The notes under the pieces: model-generated | Seen by the model: the letters and a program-made list of their open reading frames with translations, nothing else | What the model was told of the DNA's origin: nothing | Databases searched by the model: none | Shown: piece by piece, positions 44,561 through 56,252 of the stretch | Layout: each line of letters starts with the position of its first letter | Position numbering within the stretch: position 1 is the first letter of the stretch | NCBI RefSeq assembly: GCF_030272615.1 | Contig: NC_081408.1 | Coordinates: forward strand, 62,678,614 to 62,742,613 | DNA: 64,000 nucleotides | Direction: 5' to 3' | From: Cryptomeria japonica | Lineage: Eukaryota; Streptophyta; Pinopsida; Cupressales; Cupressaceae | Program-made: the position numbers and the translations under genes

Positions 44561-46519
44561 CTAGGGATGCATCTTTCTGAGTTTTTGTTTGATAGGCTTG
44601 GCATCTACTTTTAATGGAAAGTGATGAAGGACTAATTCTGGATCAAGGCCAGGCATATCTTCATAGGACCATGCAAAGCTGATCTTCTTCCCAAGAAAGA
44701 AATTGACAGAATCTATCTTTTCCTCTTTTCATAGAGAAGTAGTGAAATGAATGACCTTAGGGTTGTCAGGTGTACCCAATTGATTTCCTCGGTCATTTCC
44801 ACAAGCAATGTTGATTTATCCTGACTTGATAGGGGTATGTCCACTCTTCCAGCTTTGGGCGCCTCAGAGAGGTTTTCACCTGTAGGTACGTCTTTTATTT
44901 TTACTTTTGCATGATCAGAGAGTGCCTTACGGTTTTCACTCAAAGACCTATCTTTTTGATTTATTACTTTTTCTTTTCTTTTTTCATTTTGATGACTGGA
45001 AGATGGAGTTGACTCCCCAAAATATGTTGTGGAATCCAGATCAATAGCAAATCCTGCCTTATGATCACCTTATGGTATGCCTTCCCGTAGTCCAAGGAAT
45101 TCTGCAAGTGCTTCATCATTTTGAAAACAATCGAATGTGAGTGGTTCTTGTTGGTCATGTTGGATAAGTTGGGGATAGACGAGGGGCATGTCATCATTGG
45201 TTTTAAGGAGGGAGAGGACTGAGATGGTAAAGATGTAAACATTCGTGGTATCATTATCTGAACTACTTGTATCTAATGTGGAGCTTGGGTCCCAGAATGA
45301 CTCTATCCAAGCATTAGGACATGTTTTAGGAGGGGGAGTTATTTCATGTTTGTCTTCCATAGGCAAATCATCAGGGTCAAGGAAAACATTGTCAAGGGCA
45401 TAAGAGCTAGAAGAAAAAGAACTCCACTCCCATTCATTGGAATCAGTTTTGGGTCAGGTACCCTCACGTGTTATTTCATCATCAAAGTCACACCCTTTTC
45501 TACATGTGGTCACTTTGGTAGATGAGGATCCAATTCGCAATGGTACAAAACCTAACCCTAAAGTTGGAGGTTGCATCTTGGGTATAACAGGTTCTAGCCT
45601 TCCATTCTTGTTCAGGCCTAAGCCACTGCAGCCATCATATCCTTTCTTTTGTAGCATAGTAAATCCTTTGTCATACCGTTCCACTAGCAACATGACAGGT
45701 GGGGTCTCAGTTGGATCCTTATAAAGCCAATCTATGACATCATCATCTAAATTTTCTTTGTCAAGTTCACCCCATCTTGTAAATGTAGTGGGAGGCTGAT
45801 ATTGAATAACTACCTTAGGTTCCTTTTGCAACAAATGTGGTTTGCCATATGATTTTGGAGATATTGGTAAATTCCTGATGAGGAATGTTTGATCCATTGA
45901 ATATTCTCCATATCCTTGGTCCTGCATCTTCAATTTTCCTTTTATAGCATCTAACAATTCATTAGGATCCACATAACTATGTGAGTGGGCCTCTCTATTG
46001 ACTGGGACTTGCTGCTGAGGGGAATCCTTTAGAGTAGCACAAAATTGAAATGGATTAGGATCTCCTAGAATTGTTATCTCAATTCCATTGTAAGGATATT
46101 TTAAACATTGATGATAGGTGGATGGAACTGCTTTCATTGCATGGCTCCATGGATGGCCAAGAATCATATTGTAAGGGAGATCAAGGTCTAAGACCTGCAA
46201 GAAAGTGTTTTCTGTCACTGGACCGACTCTGATAGGTGATGTAATTATCCCTTTAGATGGGTGCTCAGCATCATCATATGCTTTGATTGTTATTCTTCTG
46301 GAAGCATCAATGTCATTTTCTGTACAACCAAGGCCAATGAACACTCTCAAGGTACAAATATTAAGACTCGCTCCGCCATCTATCAAAACTTGTTGGATTT
46401 TGCAATTATGGACAAAGACTTCAAGGTGTAAAGGATCATTATGAGGGAGCTTATCAGGTGAGATATCATTATCAGATGTGACATTTTGGGAAATAGCTAG
46501 ATGTCTAATTTGGGCTTGA
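44561..46519 (-). pseudogene. Element G protease, G-patch and linker to RT
   Basis: The frame opens after the gag UAG (FQAQIRHLAIS) and includes the protease active site VLIDGGASLNIC (about 46390-46355) and YNMILGHPWSHAM. At 45577-45666 there is a G-patch-like segment (GFTMLQKKGYDGCSGLG and NGRLEPV), a nucleic-acid binding motif also found behind the protease of betaretroviruses. The following linker (45366-44713) has low-complexity Ser/Asp/Pro-rich text with stops. A frameshift lies between 44713 and 44560, before RT. The protease half up to 45454 is open for 310 codons. Confidence 0.85.
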
Positions 46520-46521
46520 AA

Positions 46522-46524
46522 CTA
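46522..46524 (-). other. In-frame UAG between gag and pol of element G (candidate readthrough site)
   Basis: Minus-strand context GAC TAG TTT CAA GCC, identical to element F at 25115-25117. Gag and protease are in the same frame. Confidence 0.7.
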
Positions 46525-49508
46525 GTCAACATCAATGTTTGTCGGGACAGTGGACTCAATTAAAGATTTATCTAGGACTACAGGATGCATGGGGGACATT
46601 TTCAACAGCTCAAGGATTGATATTTGTGCAGGTGTCTTCCCTAGATGATCCAAGAGATTATACTGACTTGCAGGAGTTGGTTTGGGAGGAGCTATAGGAG
46701 CTCCTTTCAGGACTATTTTGGATCGATGAGTGGTGACTGCGCAAGAAGGATCTTGTCCCTTTATTCTTAGGGTGGCAACATACTCATTTGATGCTAAAAA
46801 AAAATTGATGACATTGTTATAACCAGTATTTGCATAATTTGCTATTTGGGTAGAGTTTGAAGAAGATGCTTTACCCTTTTCATGAGCAAGCAAAGGAGTT
46901 TTGAAAATTGTATGATCAGTGTTAGAGGTCGCGTTGGGCGGATCTACCTCAATTACTCCTTGCTCTAACAAGTCTTGAATCATATGTTTCAATTGAAAAC
47001 ATGACGTGGTTTTATGTCCTTTTGACCGATGGTACTCACAATATGCATTATCATTCCACCAATGTAGTTTTACCACTGGTTCTGCCTTGATATCTGGTAG
47101 CTTAATAATTTTTGCTTGTATTAATTATTTCATTACTGACTCAATAGGCTCTCCCAATGGCGTAAACTGTCGAGGCCCATCCCTCGATCGAAAAGGTTTG
47201 CGTTGCTGGTTTTGTTGCTAGCCTTGTTGTTGATTATATTGTTGAGTGTATTGTTGAGGATGCTATTGAGTAACATTGTTCATTGGTGTTTGATTTTGTT
47301 CCATAGTTGACATATTAGGAACACTCAATTTCTTGATTGTGAATGGGGGTTGATTTGCATTCACCGCTCTTGCATCAACAACTCCATCATTAGTGACATT
47401 CTTGTTTTTATACCAAAATCTATTTATGTCCCCTGAATTGTTTGTGTTGTCACTATCTTTGTTAAGCTTAATGATTCCCTTGGCTACAAGAGCAGTTTCA
47501 ATGTTCATCCCTTTCTTAATGAGTTTCTCTATAGTACTAGGACTTTTCAATTTTAGTTCATACATCATTTCTGGGACCAAATTTGGATAAACAAATTCAC
47601 TTGTTGTTCTTCAGGTATATCTAGGGAAGAACGACTATACAAGCTTCACCATCGTTGTAAGAAAGTCACTAATGGTTCACCTTACTTTTTCTTGGTGTTA
47701 CATAAATCTGACATGGTCACGTCACTATCGATGTTGAATGCGAAGTGAGATATAAACTTTTGAGCCAATTTAGACCAAGTCTTTATATTTCCTAGCAGAT
47801 GCGAATACCAATCCATGGCTTTTCCTGTGAGACTTCATGCAAATAAGCACATTAAATATGTTTCCTCATAACTCACTTCAGTACATGCCATGAAAAATGC
47901 TCGAATGTGATCTTTTGGATTGCCATTCCCTTTATATTTCTCAAAATTAGGTGCTTCAAAATGCTTAGGGAACGGAGGCATGTATAGGATCTTGTCAAAT
48001 GGATTAGGACATAAATCCTGATCTGTATACAACTTCTTTGTTCATTTAGTTTCTAATGCGTCAACTTGTCGTTGCAACTTCTCAAGCTGTTGCACAATTG
48101 TATCAGATTTTGGAGGTCCATCATTAATCTCGGTGGGTACTCTTTGTCGATACATCGTGTTTCCAATCAGTTGTTGATGCTTTGAAATGGCCGTTTTTGG
48201 TGTCTCCAGCATATAATGTTCTTGGTACATCCCTTGTTGTTGTGGTTGTGCCATGCCTTGATATTGACCTTGTTGCTATGCTTCTTATAGCCTAGGTTGA
48301 TATTGCAATTGAGGGTGTTGTTGATATTGCACAGGCACCAATTGTAGTTGTGAAGTATGATAGCTTGTTTGTCTTGACACATATTGAGGCACATGTTGTT
48401 GTTGATGCTGACGAATCAGAATTTGCTGACTTTGTGCCAATTGTTGTCGCAGTGTAAATCCCATCATTTGCAACAAAATTTGTTTGGGTGGTTTTTGTTG
48501 TTTCTCCTTAAGATGGGGTATGGCACTTGCATTAACTTGCTGTGTTGTTTGTCCAATCCATTGTGATGGTTGCAAGTTTGCATTAACTTGTAATGGGGCA
48601 GAAGGAACTACAATTTGTTGTCGAATGCGATATTGTTGTTGTTGTACATTGCTTGTTTGCACATTCGATTGTACCTTTTGTGTATTACTCAATTGTTGCA
48701 ACAATTGTTGTTGGTGCAAACCACTATCCGTAGCTCTTTGTGTCGCCATTATCGAAGGATCTATCACAATAGTGTTTGGCAAATATATTGAGCTTAATGG
48801 GACATAAGAACTTTGTTGCATCGTGGAATTGTTTTGGACATTGGTGATATCAGGCATTCCAGTCGTGAAGCTTTCTTGCATCTTATATTTTGATCCAATT
48901 TTATGCATGTAGGGAGCCACTTCTTGTTGAGGGATAGTTGTCAATATTTGCGTGGTCTTCATTTGATCTTGTGTTACAGGTGTTGTGTTGAATAATGGAT
49001 TATTTATTGTCTCAAATGGTGACTTTTGAGGAATAGTCACTATCAATGCCTTTGAAGCACGTTTACTCATCAAGGTAGATTGAGTTTCTTGTTGCGTATT
49101 TTCTTCATTTGGATGTGGAGAGAAACTTAACAGCTCACCGCCTTGTTGTTTTTGCACATTGATTTGCTCACTTGAGGAGGTCACATTACTCATCATGTTA
49201 AGATATTTTTGTGGGAACATCTTAAAGACCTTGTTCAAGAATTTATCCATCTTTTTTGTCAACTTTGGATCTTGAAGGAACAAATCAACATCATCAAAAG
49301 CATCAGAATCTGATGAAGAATCTGGTTGGACATTTGGATTCATTTCTTGTTGAATGCCTTGATTTGAACCAAATCCTTGTGAAAGAGTTTGTTCCTCATG
49401 TAATGTTTGAATTTCATGTTCCAGGTTTGGTTGATTCCAATCGAAAGGTGCATTTCCTCTTGGTGTTGGTGGAACACTCCCATGTCCTGGTTTCATAGGT
49501 ACAAACAC
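46522..49508 (-). pseudogene. gag: Element G gag, broken
   Basis: The first 407 codons from ATG 49508 are open and very rich in Gln, Ser and Thr. The capsid domain follows (MPPFPKHFEAPNFEKYKGNG at about 48000, then FFMACTEVSYEETYLM), with stops and one frameshift between 47835 and 47580. The zinc-knuckle variant is at about 47050 (CEYHRSKGHKTTSC, C-x2-H-x4-H-x4-C as in F). The frame then runs to the UAG at 46522. It is longer at the N-terminus than the F gag. The two share domain order and the end TNIDVD / TDLNVD before the stop. Confidence 0.9.
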
Positions 49509-51795
49509 TAGTTCATATAATGGAGGTGGTCCAAGTTAAACCATTCCATATGGTGGTAGTGATGTGTTTGATAAACCTTCAATTTGTACTGTTTGACTAG
49601 TTTGAAATTGTGAATTTGATATGTTCTCAATGAGTTGATACGTTGGTTCGCCCATCTTTTTAGATTTTGACCTTGTTTCAATAGGCATGTCACTTATGCA
49701 AATGCAATATTTTTGGAAATTTTTCAAGGATAATATATGATATGCAACTAAATGCAAACTAAATAGATGAAAATGCAATCTATGGCAAGAGTGCAACCTA
49801 TGTTTTTGGTTATTTTTTCAAGATTTTGACAAACTTTTGAAATGCAAATCTAAAAATAGACCCTTAGGAAATTGAAATGATGTCTAGACCTCAAAGGACA
49901 AAAGGACCAAGTGACAAAAGGACAAAATGACAATGTCTCCCCTATATGCTTGGATACTAAGCTAGGTTTGACCAAATGACATTAATGACAAGAAGAGAAA
50001 AGGTTTGATAAGGTCTAGACCTCCTAACAATGACTCAGGGTTTATCAAAGATTTGGATTACTCAAGTATGACAAAACCCAGTTTTGACACTATATGCAAA
50101 GGGACAATTACCATGCAAGTGACCCTAATATGATATGATAATGACCTAAACTTAGTGAAGAGACCTAGGGTATGCAAATGCAAATGTATGACACTGTCAA
50201 CCTAAGTTTGAATTATGAAATGGTATTACTCTAATGCAAGAGGACACATGCAAAATGGATGACCCTTATTGATATGCAAAGGAGTATGACCTAGGTGAAA
50301 CCTAACCTTTGTACTTGACAATGAACTTTGCAAAATGAAAACCTAGGATGAACCTAAATCTAAGTGACATGAATGTTGAGACAAGATTTTGAAAAATGTT
50401 TGACAACCATGTTTGAAGGTGTTTTGAACTTTGTTGGATGAAATGTTCTTGTGTTTAACCTTGTTTTGAATCAATTTGTCTTGCTTTTGAAATGAGATGC
50501 AATTCAACTTTTGACAAGAAAAGAAGACAAGATATTTCAACTTAGACTCAATACAATCATGCTCATTCACACATTTCTTATGGTACGCAAGGACATTAGG
50601 TACTTGAGAGGTAGACTCATTATGGGATTTAAGGAGAATACATAGATGCTTGACCCCACGGGCTCCCCTCCACGACACTCACTTCTCAGGGTAGCCAAGC
50701 ATCAGTCCCCATGGAAATCTCCCCATGGCAAACTTAGTATCTCTTCCAAGTATCCAAACATGTCCTTCTCAAGCAACTAGAAGGATTTTTGGCCTCTAAA
50801 TACAAGGTGTTTAGTCAGGATTTCTGTTAAGCGTTACTCATTGGTGTCACACAAGCATGATTGAGACATTAAGCCCACCAAGATACCAAAAAAATGTAGT
50901 CGCTCAAGCATGATTTAGACCATGAGGCCCTACTTAGATGTTGATATGAGAAAGAGTTCAAGGGTCATCACTTCCCAAGTAACTACAATTCCCATGTAAC
51001 CCTTCCTTCAAAGCTTTCGCTCATCAGGTATTTATTTATAGTGAGTTAGAATGCCAAGGTATTCTAGTTGTACTCACTTTGGGTCATTCCCTTCTCACGA
51101 TTGTCACTTGCTTGCAAAAGAAAATAGTCGAGAAGGCTGGCCCTCTAAAGGTGACACACAATCAAAAACATGAGCATGGTATCAAAGATCTGGATTTCTG
51201 ATCACCCTAAGAAGGATGAGAGCATACTCTCCTACTCCAATGTCAAACTCAACAATCAAAGCAAACATACATTCATTCCATCCTATTTAGAAATCATACT
51301 AGGTGCCTAAATATTAATTACAAACACAAAGTTTAGTTGTAGTCCAAGGCAACCTGCAAAACCCAAGTCAGAAGTTTGATATGTTTAGTCTTTGACTATC
51401 GAACCTGCATAAAATGTGTTAGTAGTTTCATTTGTTTTCTTTGCCATGTGTAATGCCAAGGTGCTGCACAAAGAATCAGTACCGAAAACCAAAAAGCAGA
51501 AATAGAATGCAAAACAAAACCATTTGCAAGTAAAAACACTACTTTTTTTACCTCTGTTTCTGGACTTACATAGGTGTAGAATGCTTGACACAGGTGCAAA
51601 TTGTCTCACACAGGCATAGATTGTCTCACACAGGCACAGATTGTCCTTGAAATAGGCACATAATGCTTGACACAGGCGCAAATTGTCTCACACAGGCGCA
51701 GACATTCCCAAAAAACCCTGAATTACCCTGTTTCTTAGGTTTTTAACCTGCAAATCAACTCAAAAGAACTCAAAAGCATGATTAAGGGGTTAGTT
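49509..51795 (-). other. Leader (5' untranslated region) of element G
   Basis: 2.3 kb without a supported gene. It contains the block shared with the F leader (50610-51155), an inverted pair GATGCTTG (50645-50652) and CAAGCATC (50696-50703), and a tandem ACACAGGYGCA array (51560-51710) about 100 bases from the primer site. Confidence 0.75.
51560..51710. repeat. Tandem repeat near the element G primer site
   Basis: About six units of 20-26 bases: TTGTCTCACACAGGCGCA with variants. It is related to the array at 37628-37740 at the other end of the internal region. Confidence 0.85.
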
Positions 51796-51796
51796 C

Positions 51797-51814
51797 ATGT
51801 TGGGTTCACCAATT
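51797..51814 (-). promoter_or_regulatory. Primer-binding site of element G
   Basis: On the minus strand, three or four bases after the 5' LTR: TTGGTGAACCCAACATG. It begins TGG; the tRNA is not assigned. Confidence 0.65.
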
Positions 51815-51816
51815 AA

Positions 51817-53370
51817 TGTAGATAGGAAATGTGGGAATCATCAAAGAAAATCAATATTAATCTAGCTCACTCACGAAAGCTCAAATGCAATGATCAATCC
51901 TAAAAACACTCAATAAAGACATGAAAACAAGACATCAATTCAAGATTGAAAACTAAGCAAACCAAATGCAGACTTGGATGTCTCCTTCATGTGGCTCCAT
52001 TGTCCTTCTTTCTCCTTCAAATAGATTTTGTTTGTGGATCTCACCTACTAGTGCATAAGCATGATGTGAAAGCAAGTAGATAAGATTGTAGCACAAGGAT
52101 ACTCGAAGTGTGATTGATTCGACCAGGTAGGGATCTTGATTGAAGAAAATCATCCAATTTATAGACAAATTGGAGAAAAGTTCAAATTATCATGAAGAGA
52201 TTCAAATGGAAATTGCAAATCAAGAATGACAATTATGACAAATTATGACAAATTTGCACTTTCTATGCAAGATTGATTGATTGATAATTCATCACAAAAT
52301 TATGACAAATTTCTATGTCAAAATTGATTGACTGTCAATTATGACAAATTATGACAAATTGAAATGTCATTCCCATGAAATTAGGAGGAAAATAGGAGAG
52401 AATTGAAAAATAGATGAAATAGAAATTAGGAAATTAGGAATCAGAAATTAGGAATTAGGAGAAATTAGGTAAATCAATTAATAATTTGTCATTTATTAAT
52501 TAATTCACAAAAAGAGGAATAATTAGTTAGTCAATTAAATAAACATTTAATTGTGACACAAAGACTTAGGATAAATAAATAATTTATTAATCCTAGAGGG
52601 GGAAATGACAAATAGGGTTAAATGAATAAAATCATGAAACCCTAAAAGATGAATTAGAAATGCAAGGATGACAATTAGGTCCTGACAAAAGATAATTGAC
52701 GTCGATTCGATTTCATCATGATTCTGACTTGATAAATGACCAATCCTGATAAGAGATTTGACTGATAAATGCACCAATTGATGAGGAACAATGACTAATT
52801 GATCCAAATTGACATAATTGAGAAAGACGATGATCGATGACAAATCGATCGCAAAATGACAAAATTGACAAGAAGACAAGGATCGATGACAAAATAGATT
52901 GCAAAATGACAAGATTGAAAATGTCAATGATCGATGACAAATCGATCACAAGACAACAAGATTGATGACAAATTGATCAAAAGACAAGGGTCAATGACAA
53001 ATCAATTGCAAGATAATATGATTGAAAATGACAATGATCGATGACAAATCTGTCGCATGATGACAAGATTGATAAGAGGAAAAAACCCTAATTAGGATTG
53101 ACGATGTCCAAAATGATGACAAATGAATATGCACATTGATGCAACAGGATAAGATTGACCAAAATCATGACAAATATTGTTATCGACAAGACCAAATTCG
53201 AAAGTGAGACAAATGAAGAATGCGGAAGAAAGACTCGATGCTCGCAAATGATAAAGACCAAGTGCAAATCATAGGAGAAATGTTAATGCGATGCAAAAAC
53301 CCTAAAATAATGCAATGCACAAATGTTAAAGTACGACTCCGCAAGTGTTGACCATTTTTAGACGTCTACA
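51817..53370 (-). repeat. 5' LTR of element G
   Basis: 1554 bp, direct repeat of 35524-37096 with scattered substitutions and small indels. TSD copy CTTAT at 53371-53375. Confidence 0.95.
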
Positions 53371-54238
53371 CTTATCACAATTGAAACATTTCAAAGGTAG
53401 TTTTCCTTTATACTTACCTTTGCCTCTCGATAACCTTCTGGCTAATAGTGCTTCAAATTCTTTTTGGTTTCTGATTTCCTCATATAGTTTGTGTACTTCT
53501 TCCATGTTCTTGCAAAATCTTTCACTTGCTCCACTGTGATCCCCTTTAGTGTACTTACTCATTCTATCATTTTAATCATTAGATTCATCAATATGAAAAG
53601 AACTGAATGCAGATTCAACTTTATTTACTGATGACCAACTATTATCAAAATTACTTAACTCAAATGCATGTAGCTTACCAATAGTAGCATCTAAAGAAAT
53701 TGACATATTGGGTACAGACCTCAGTTCATTAATTGTAGAGACTCGGATTGCATAAGCTAGTAGAAGGGTTCTTAACAACTTACTTGTTATATCCTTTTCT
53801 TCAATAGTTTCACCTGCTCCTTTGATTTGATTGACAATCTCCTTTAGTCTTGTACTATACTAGGTTATGTTCTCACCTTCATTCATCCTCATAGATTCAA
53901 GTTCTCCTCTTAGACTATCCACTTTTGCTCTTTGAACATGTTCATCACCGCCATACACAGATATGAGCTTGTCCCACATTGCCTTTGCATCATTGCAGCC
54001 TTCTAGATCATTAAACTCTGAGTCGGTCAATGCAGATTTTTTTTTCAATCATTGCTTGGATATGTTCTTGCTTTGCCTTTATCTCTTCCATTGTCAATGG
54101 ATAAGTGCTCGGTGTAATGAAATCATTCTCTAGATAATATACATCATATTCTTCAACTCCTGATAGGTGCATCTTCATCCTTTTCTGCCATGTAGAGAAA
54201 CTTGACTTGTTCAGCTTCAATTCATCTCTCTTGTACAT
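53371..54238 (-). pseudogene. gag: Element E gag, broken and cut by element G
   Basis: From ATG 54238 (MYKRDELKLNKSSFSTWQKR), a copia gag: FSTWQKRMKMHL, then after a frameshift at about 54040 AMWDKLISVYGG and LRGELESMRMNEGENIT. Next come YAIRVSTINELRSVPNMS (53778-53572) and a linker that ends in the zinc knuckle CFNCDK, exactly where G is inserted. The rest of the knuckle is at 35518 (KIGHMASNW, last Cys replaced by Trp). Stops and one frameshift are present apart from the insertion. Confidence 0.88.
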
Positions 54239-54288
54239 CTTTGGATCTTTGCCTCAAGTAACTTTAAACTTTTCTTCTGGAGTCCAAT

Positions 54289-54302
54289 GCTCTGATACCA
54301 AT
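54289..54302 (-). promoter_or_regulatory. Primer-binding site of element E
   Basis: Minus-strand ATTGGTATCAGAGC directly after the 5' LTR: the tRNA-iMet site of plant copia elements. Confidence 0.93.
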
Positions 54303-55817
54303 TGATAGTTTTGATACTTAATGTTAAATACAAATGTCAAGCTAATAAGATGAGAGGGGGGGTGAATCATACAAACTTAATCTTCCATAGAAACAACAAA
54401 TTCAACCTCGATAACATATACTTTAGTAATATAACCAAAACTTCTAAACATGCAAACTCAAAAGCATATAAACATCATAACACTCATAACACCAAATTTA
54501 ATGTGGAAACCCAAATAGGGAAAAACCATTGTGGGATTTCAGACCCACTAAGAAATATACTCTTCTAAAGTATGCTCGGTTAAAAGCAAATCCTGTTAAA
54601 GATTACAAACACATTGCTAGATGTGACCCGGTTAAGGGATTTCCCTCAGATCTGTTAGGATCTTCACCTTCTTAGAAGTGACCTTGTTAAAGGATTTCAA
54701 ACACTCAATCAGAATGTCACCTTGCTAGAGGATTTTACAAATAAGACTGTTAAGTCCACTCGGTTAAGAGATTTTCTATCACTTTACAAAATAATAGTAA
54801 TAAAAAACTATTTGCAACTTCACATCTAAAATGCTAAAGCAAATTCTAATTTGTTGAATACAATCTAGTCATAGGACTTATCTTGTCCATCTGTTGGGCT
54901 CTATACTCTGTTATTCAAATAGGTCTTTAAGTTTTTGTGCTCAGTAATCACTTTGTAGCATCCCTGCACATACACTTGCCCACATACATTGTTTATCAAC
55001 AATTCCTTATTTATAAACAATTTGCCAACCACTTAATCTCCTTGATCACATTTCCCATGATCAATCATAGCCATCAGATCTTCAAACTTGACCAGGTTCA
55101 ATGTATCTTTCGATCTGAAAATGCTTTACCTTGCCTTGGGACTTGCAGTCCTTTCTTGGAACTTGCACAAGGTTATTGCAGTTCAATCTATGTTGTAGAT
55201 CTTCCTGCAGATTTACCTTTACCATAGATTCTTTAACAAACTTCATGCATGACATACCAATCATTTAATCAGTTCCAGCTCATCAGCTTCCTTCATTAAA
55301 TAATTCATTCAATGTATTCTATTATTACTAGTTTGAAACTCAGTAAATACTAAACTTCACTCAGTAGCCATTCTGCCTTCATTAACCGATGGTGATAACC
55401 TTAGGGTTTACCAGCTAGGTTCCTTAGGGTTTACCGACTAGGTTCTTTGCTTGGTAACATAGTATAGTATTAACCTTACAATCAATAACATATGTAGGAT
55501 ATCAAAACAATCTTAACATCATGATCTCATCATTGTCTAACTTGGTAATAGTTTCCCATTGAATAACTTATTCCTCCCCTTATTCATCACATTCTTTCTG
55601 TGTCTTTTACCAACATCTTTATACTCATCAAATCATACTTCTTAAGATATGGCAACATCATACTGAATTAGAAAATCAATTTCTTGACATCAATGACAAA
55701 ATAATAATATTAAGACAATAAACATCCTTAATCAGTTATATCCATAATCATCAACAACCTTCTCAATATCCTTATTGAAATGTCAACAATCTCTCATTTT
55801 CTATTATAATGCCAACA
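54303..55817 (-). repeat. 5' LTR of element E
   Basis: 1515 bp, TGTTGGCATTATAATAG at its start on the minus strand and CTATCA at its end. It matches the split 3' LTR. It is followed on the plus strand by TTAAC (55818-55822), the TSD of E. Confidence 0.95.
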
Positions 55818-55822
55818 TTAAC

Positions 55823-56195
55823 CATCCAATTGTAGTCAGTGTGACTCCCATTTTGTGATTGAGCAGTTGGCCTTTCTGCATTTGCAGACTCCATATTGTA
55901 CACACATACTATCTGCGGTAGTATCATCTAATTGTGGGTAAGGTTTCCCATCGTGGTTTTTCCTCTTATAGGGTTTCCACATACAAATATTTTTTTTATG
56001 TGCTATGGATGTTATTTTCCTTTCTGTTTCATGTATTAAAGTTTACCGATACTGCAATTAACTGTTAAAACCATTTACTAGCATAAAGTTTGGTTTATCG
56101 GTATTGCATTAATTTTGAATAAGTTATATTTGGTTTGAAATTATTTGACAACTGATTCACCCCCACCCCCTCTTAGTTGTCTTCGAGACCTAACA
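55823..56195 (+). repeat. 5' LTR of element D, second part
   Basis: Continues the LTR begun at 18309. It aligns with 2910-3289 of element A (CATCCAATTGTAGTCAGTGTGACTC) and ends CTAACA before the primer site. Confidence 0.9.
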
Positions 56196-56210
56196 ATTGG
56201 TATCAGAGCC
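56196..56210 (+). promoter_or_regulatory. Primer-binding site of element D
   Basis: ATTGGTATCAGAGCC, the tRNA-iMet type, immediately after the LTR. Confidence 0.93.
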
Positions 56211-56252
56211 TAGTCCCCTTTTTGCAGAAGTTTAACAGCTTGAGGAGATCCG

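Larger units (their letters stand above)
35524..53370 (-). mobile_element. Element G: Ty3/gypsy Tat-type element with antisense PMD gene
   Basis: 17,847 bp between LTRs of 1573 and 1554 bp, TSD CTTAT. Minus-strand order: 5' LTR, primer site, 2.3-kb leader, gag, UAG, protease, G-patch, RT, RNase H, second RNase H, integrase, then a 4.4-kb 3' region with a plus-strand PMD gene, polypurine tract, 3' LTR. The second RNase H between the first one and integrase is the mark of the plant Tat lineage. LTRs differ at several percent by eye; the coding regions have stops and three or more frameshifts. It is inserted in the gag of element E. Confidence 0.93.
18931..55817 (-). mobile_element. Element E: Ty1/copia element (minus strand), split by F and G
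   Basis: After removing F (plus its TSD) and G (plus its TSD), E is about 7.6 kb: 3' LTR (18931-19497 and 30916-31840), pol (32200-35523), gag (53371-54238), primer site and 5' LTR (54303-55817). TTAAC flanks it on both sides. Both LTRs end TGATAGTTTTGATACTTAATG on the plus strand at the outer or primer-site side. The internal order is typical copia. Confidence 0.92.
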
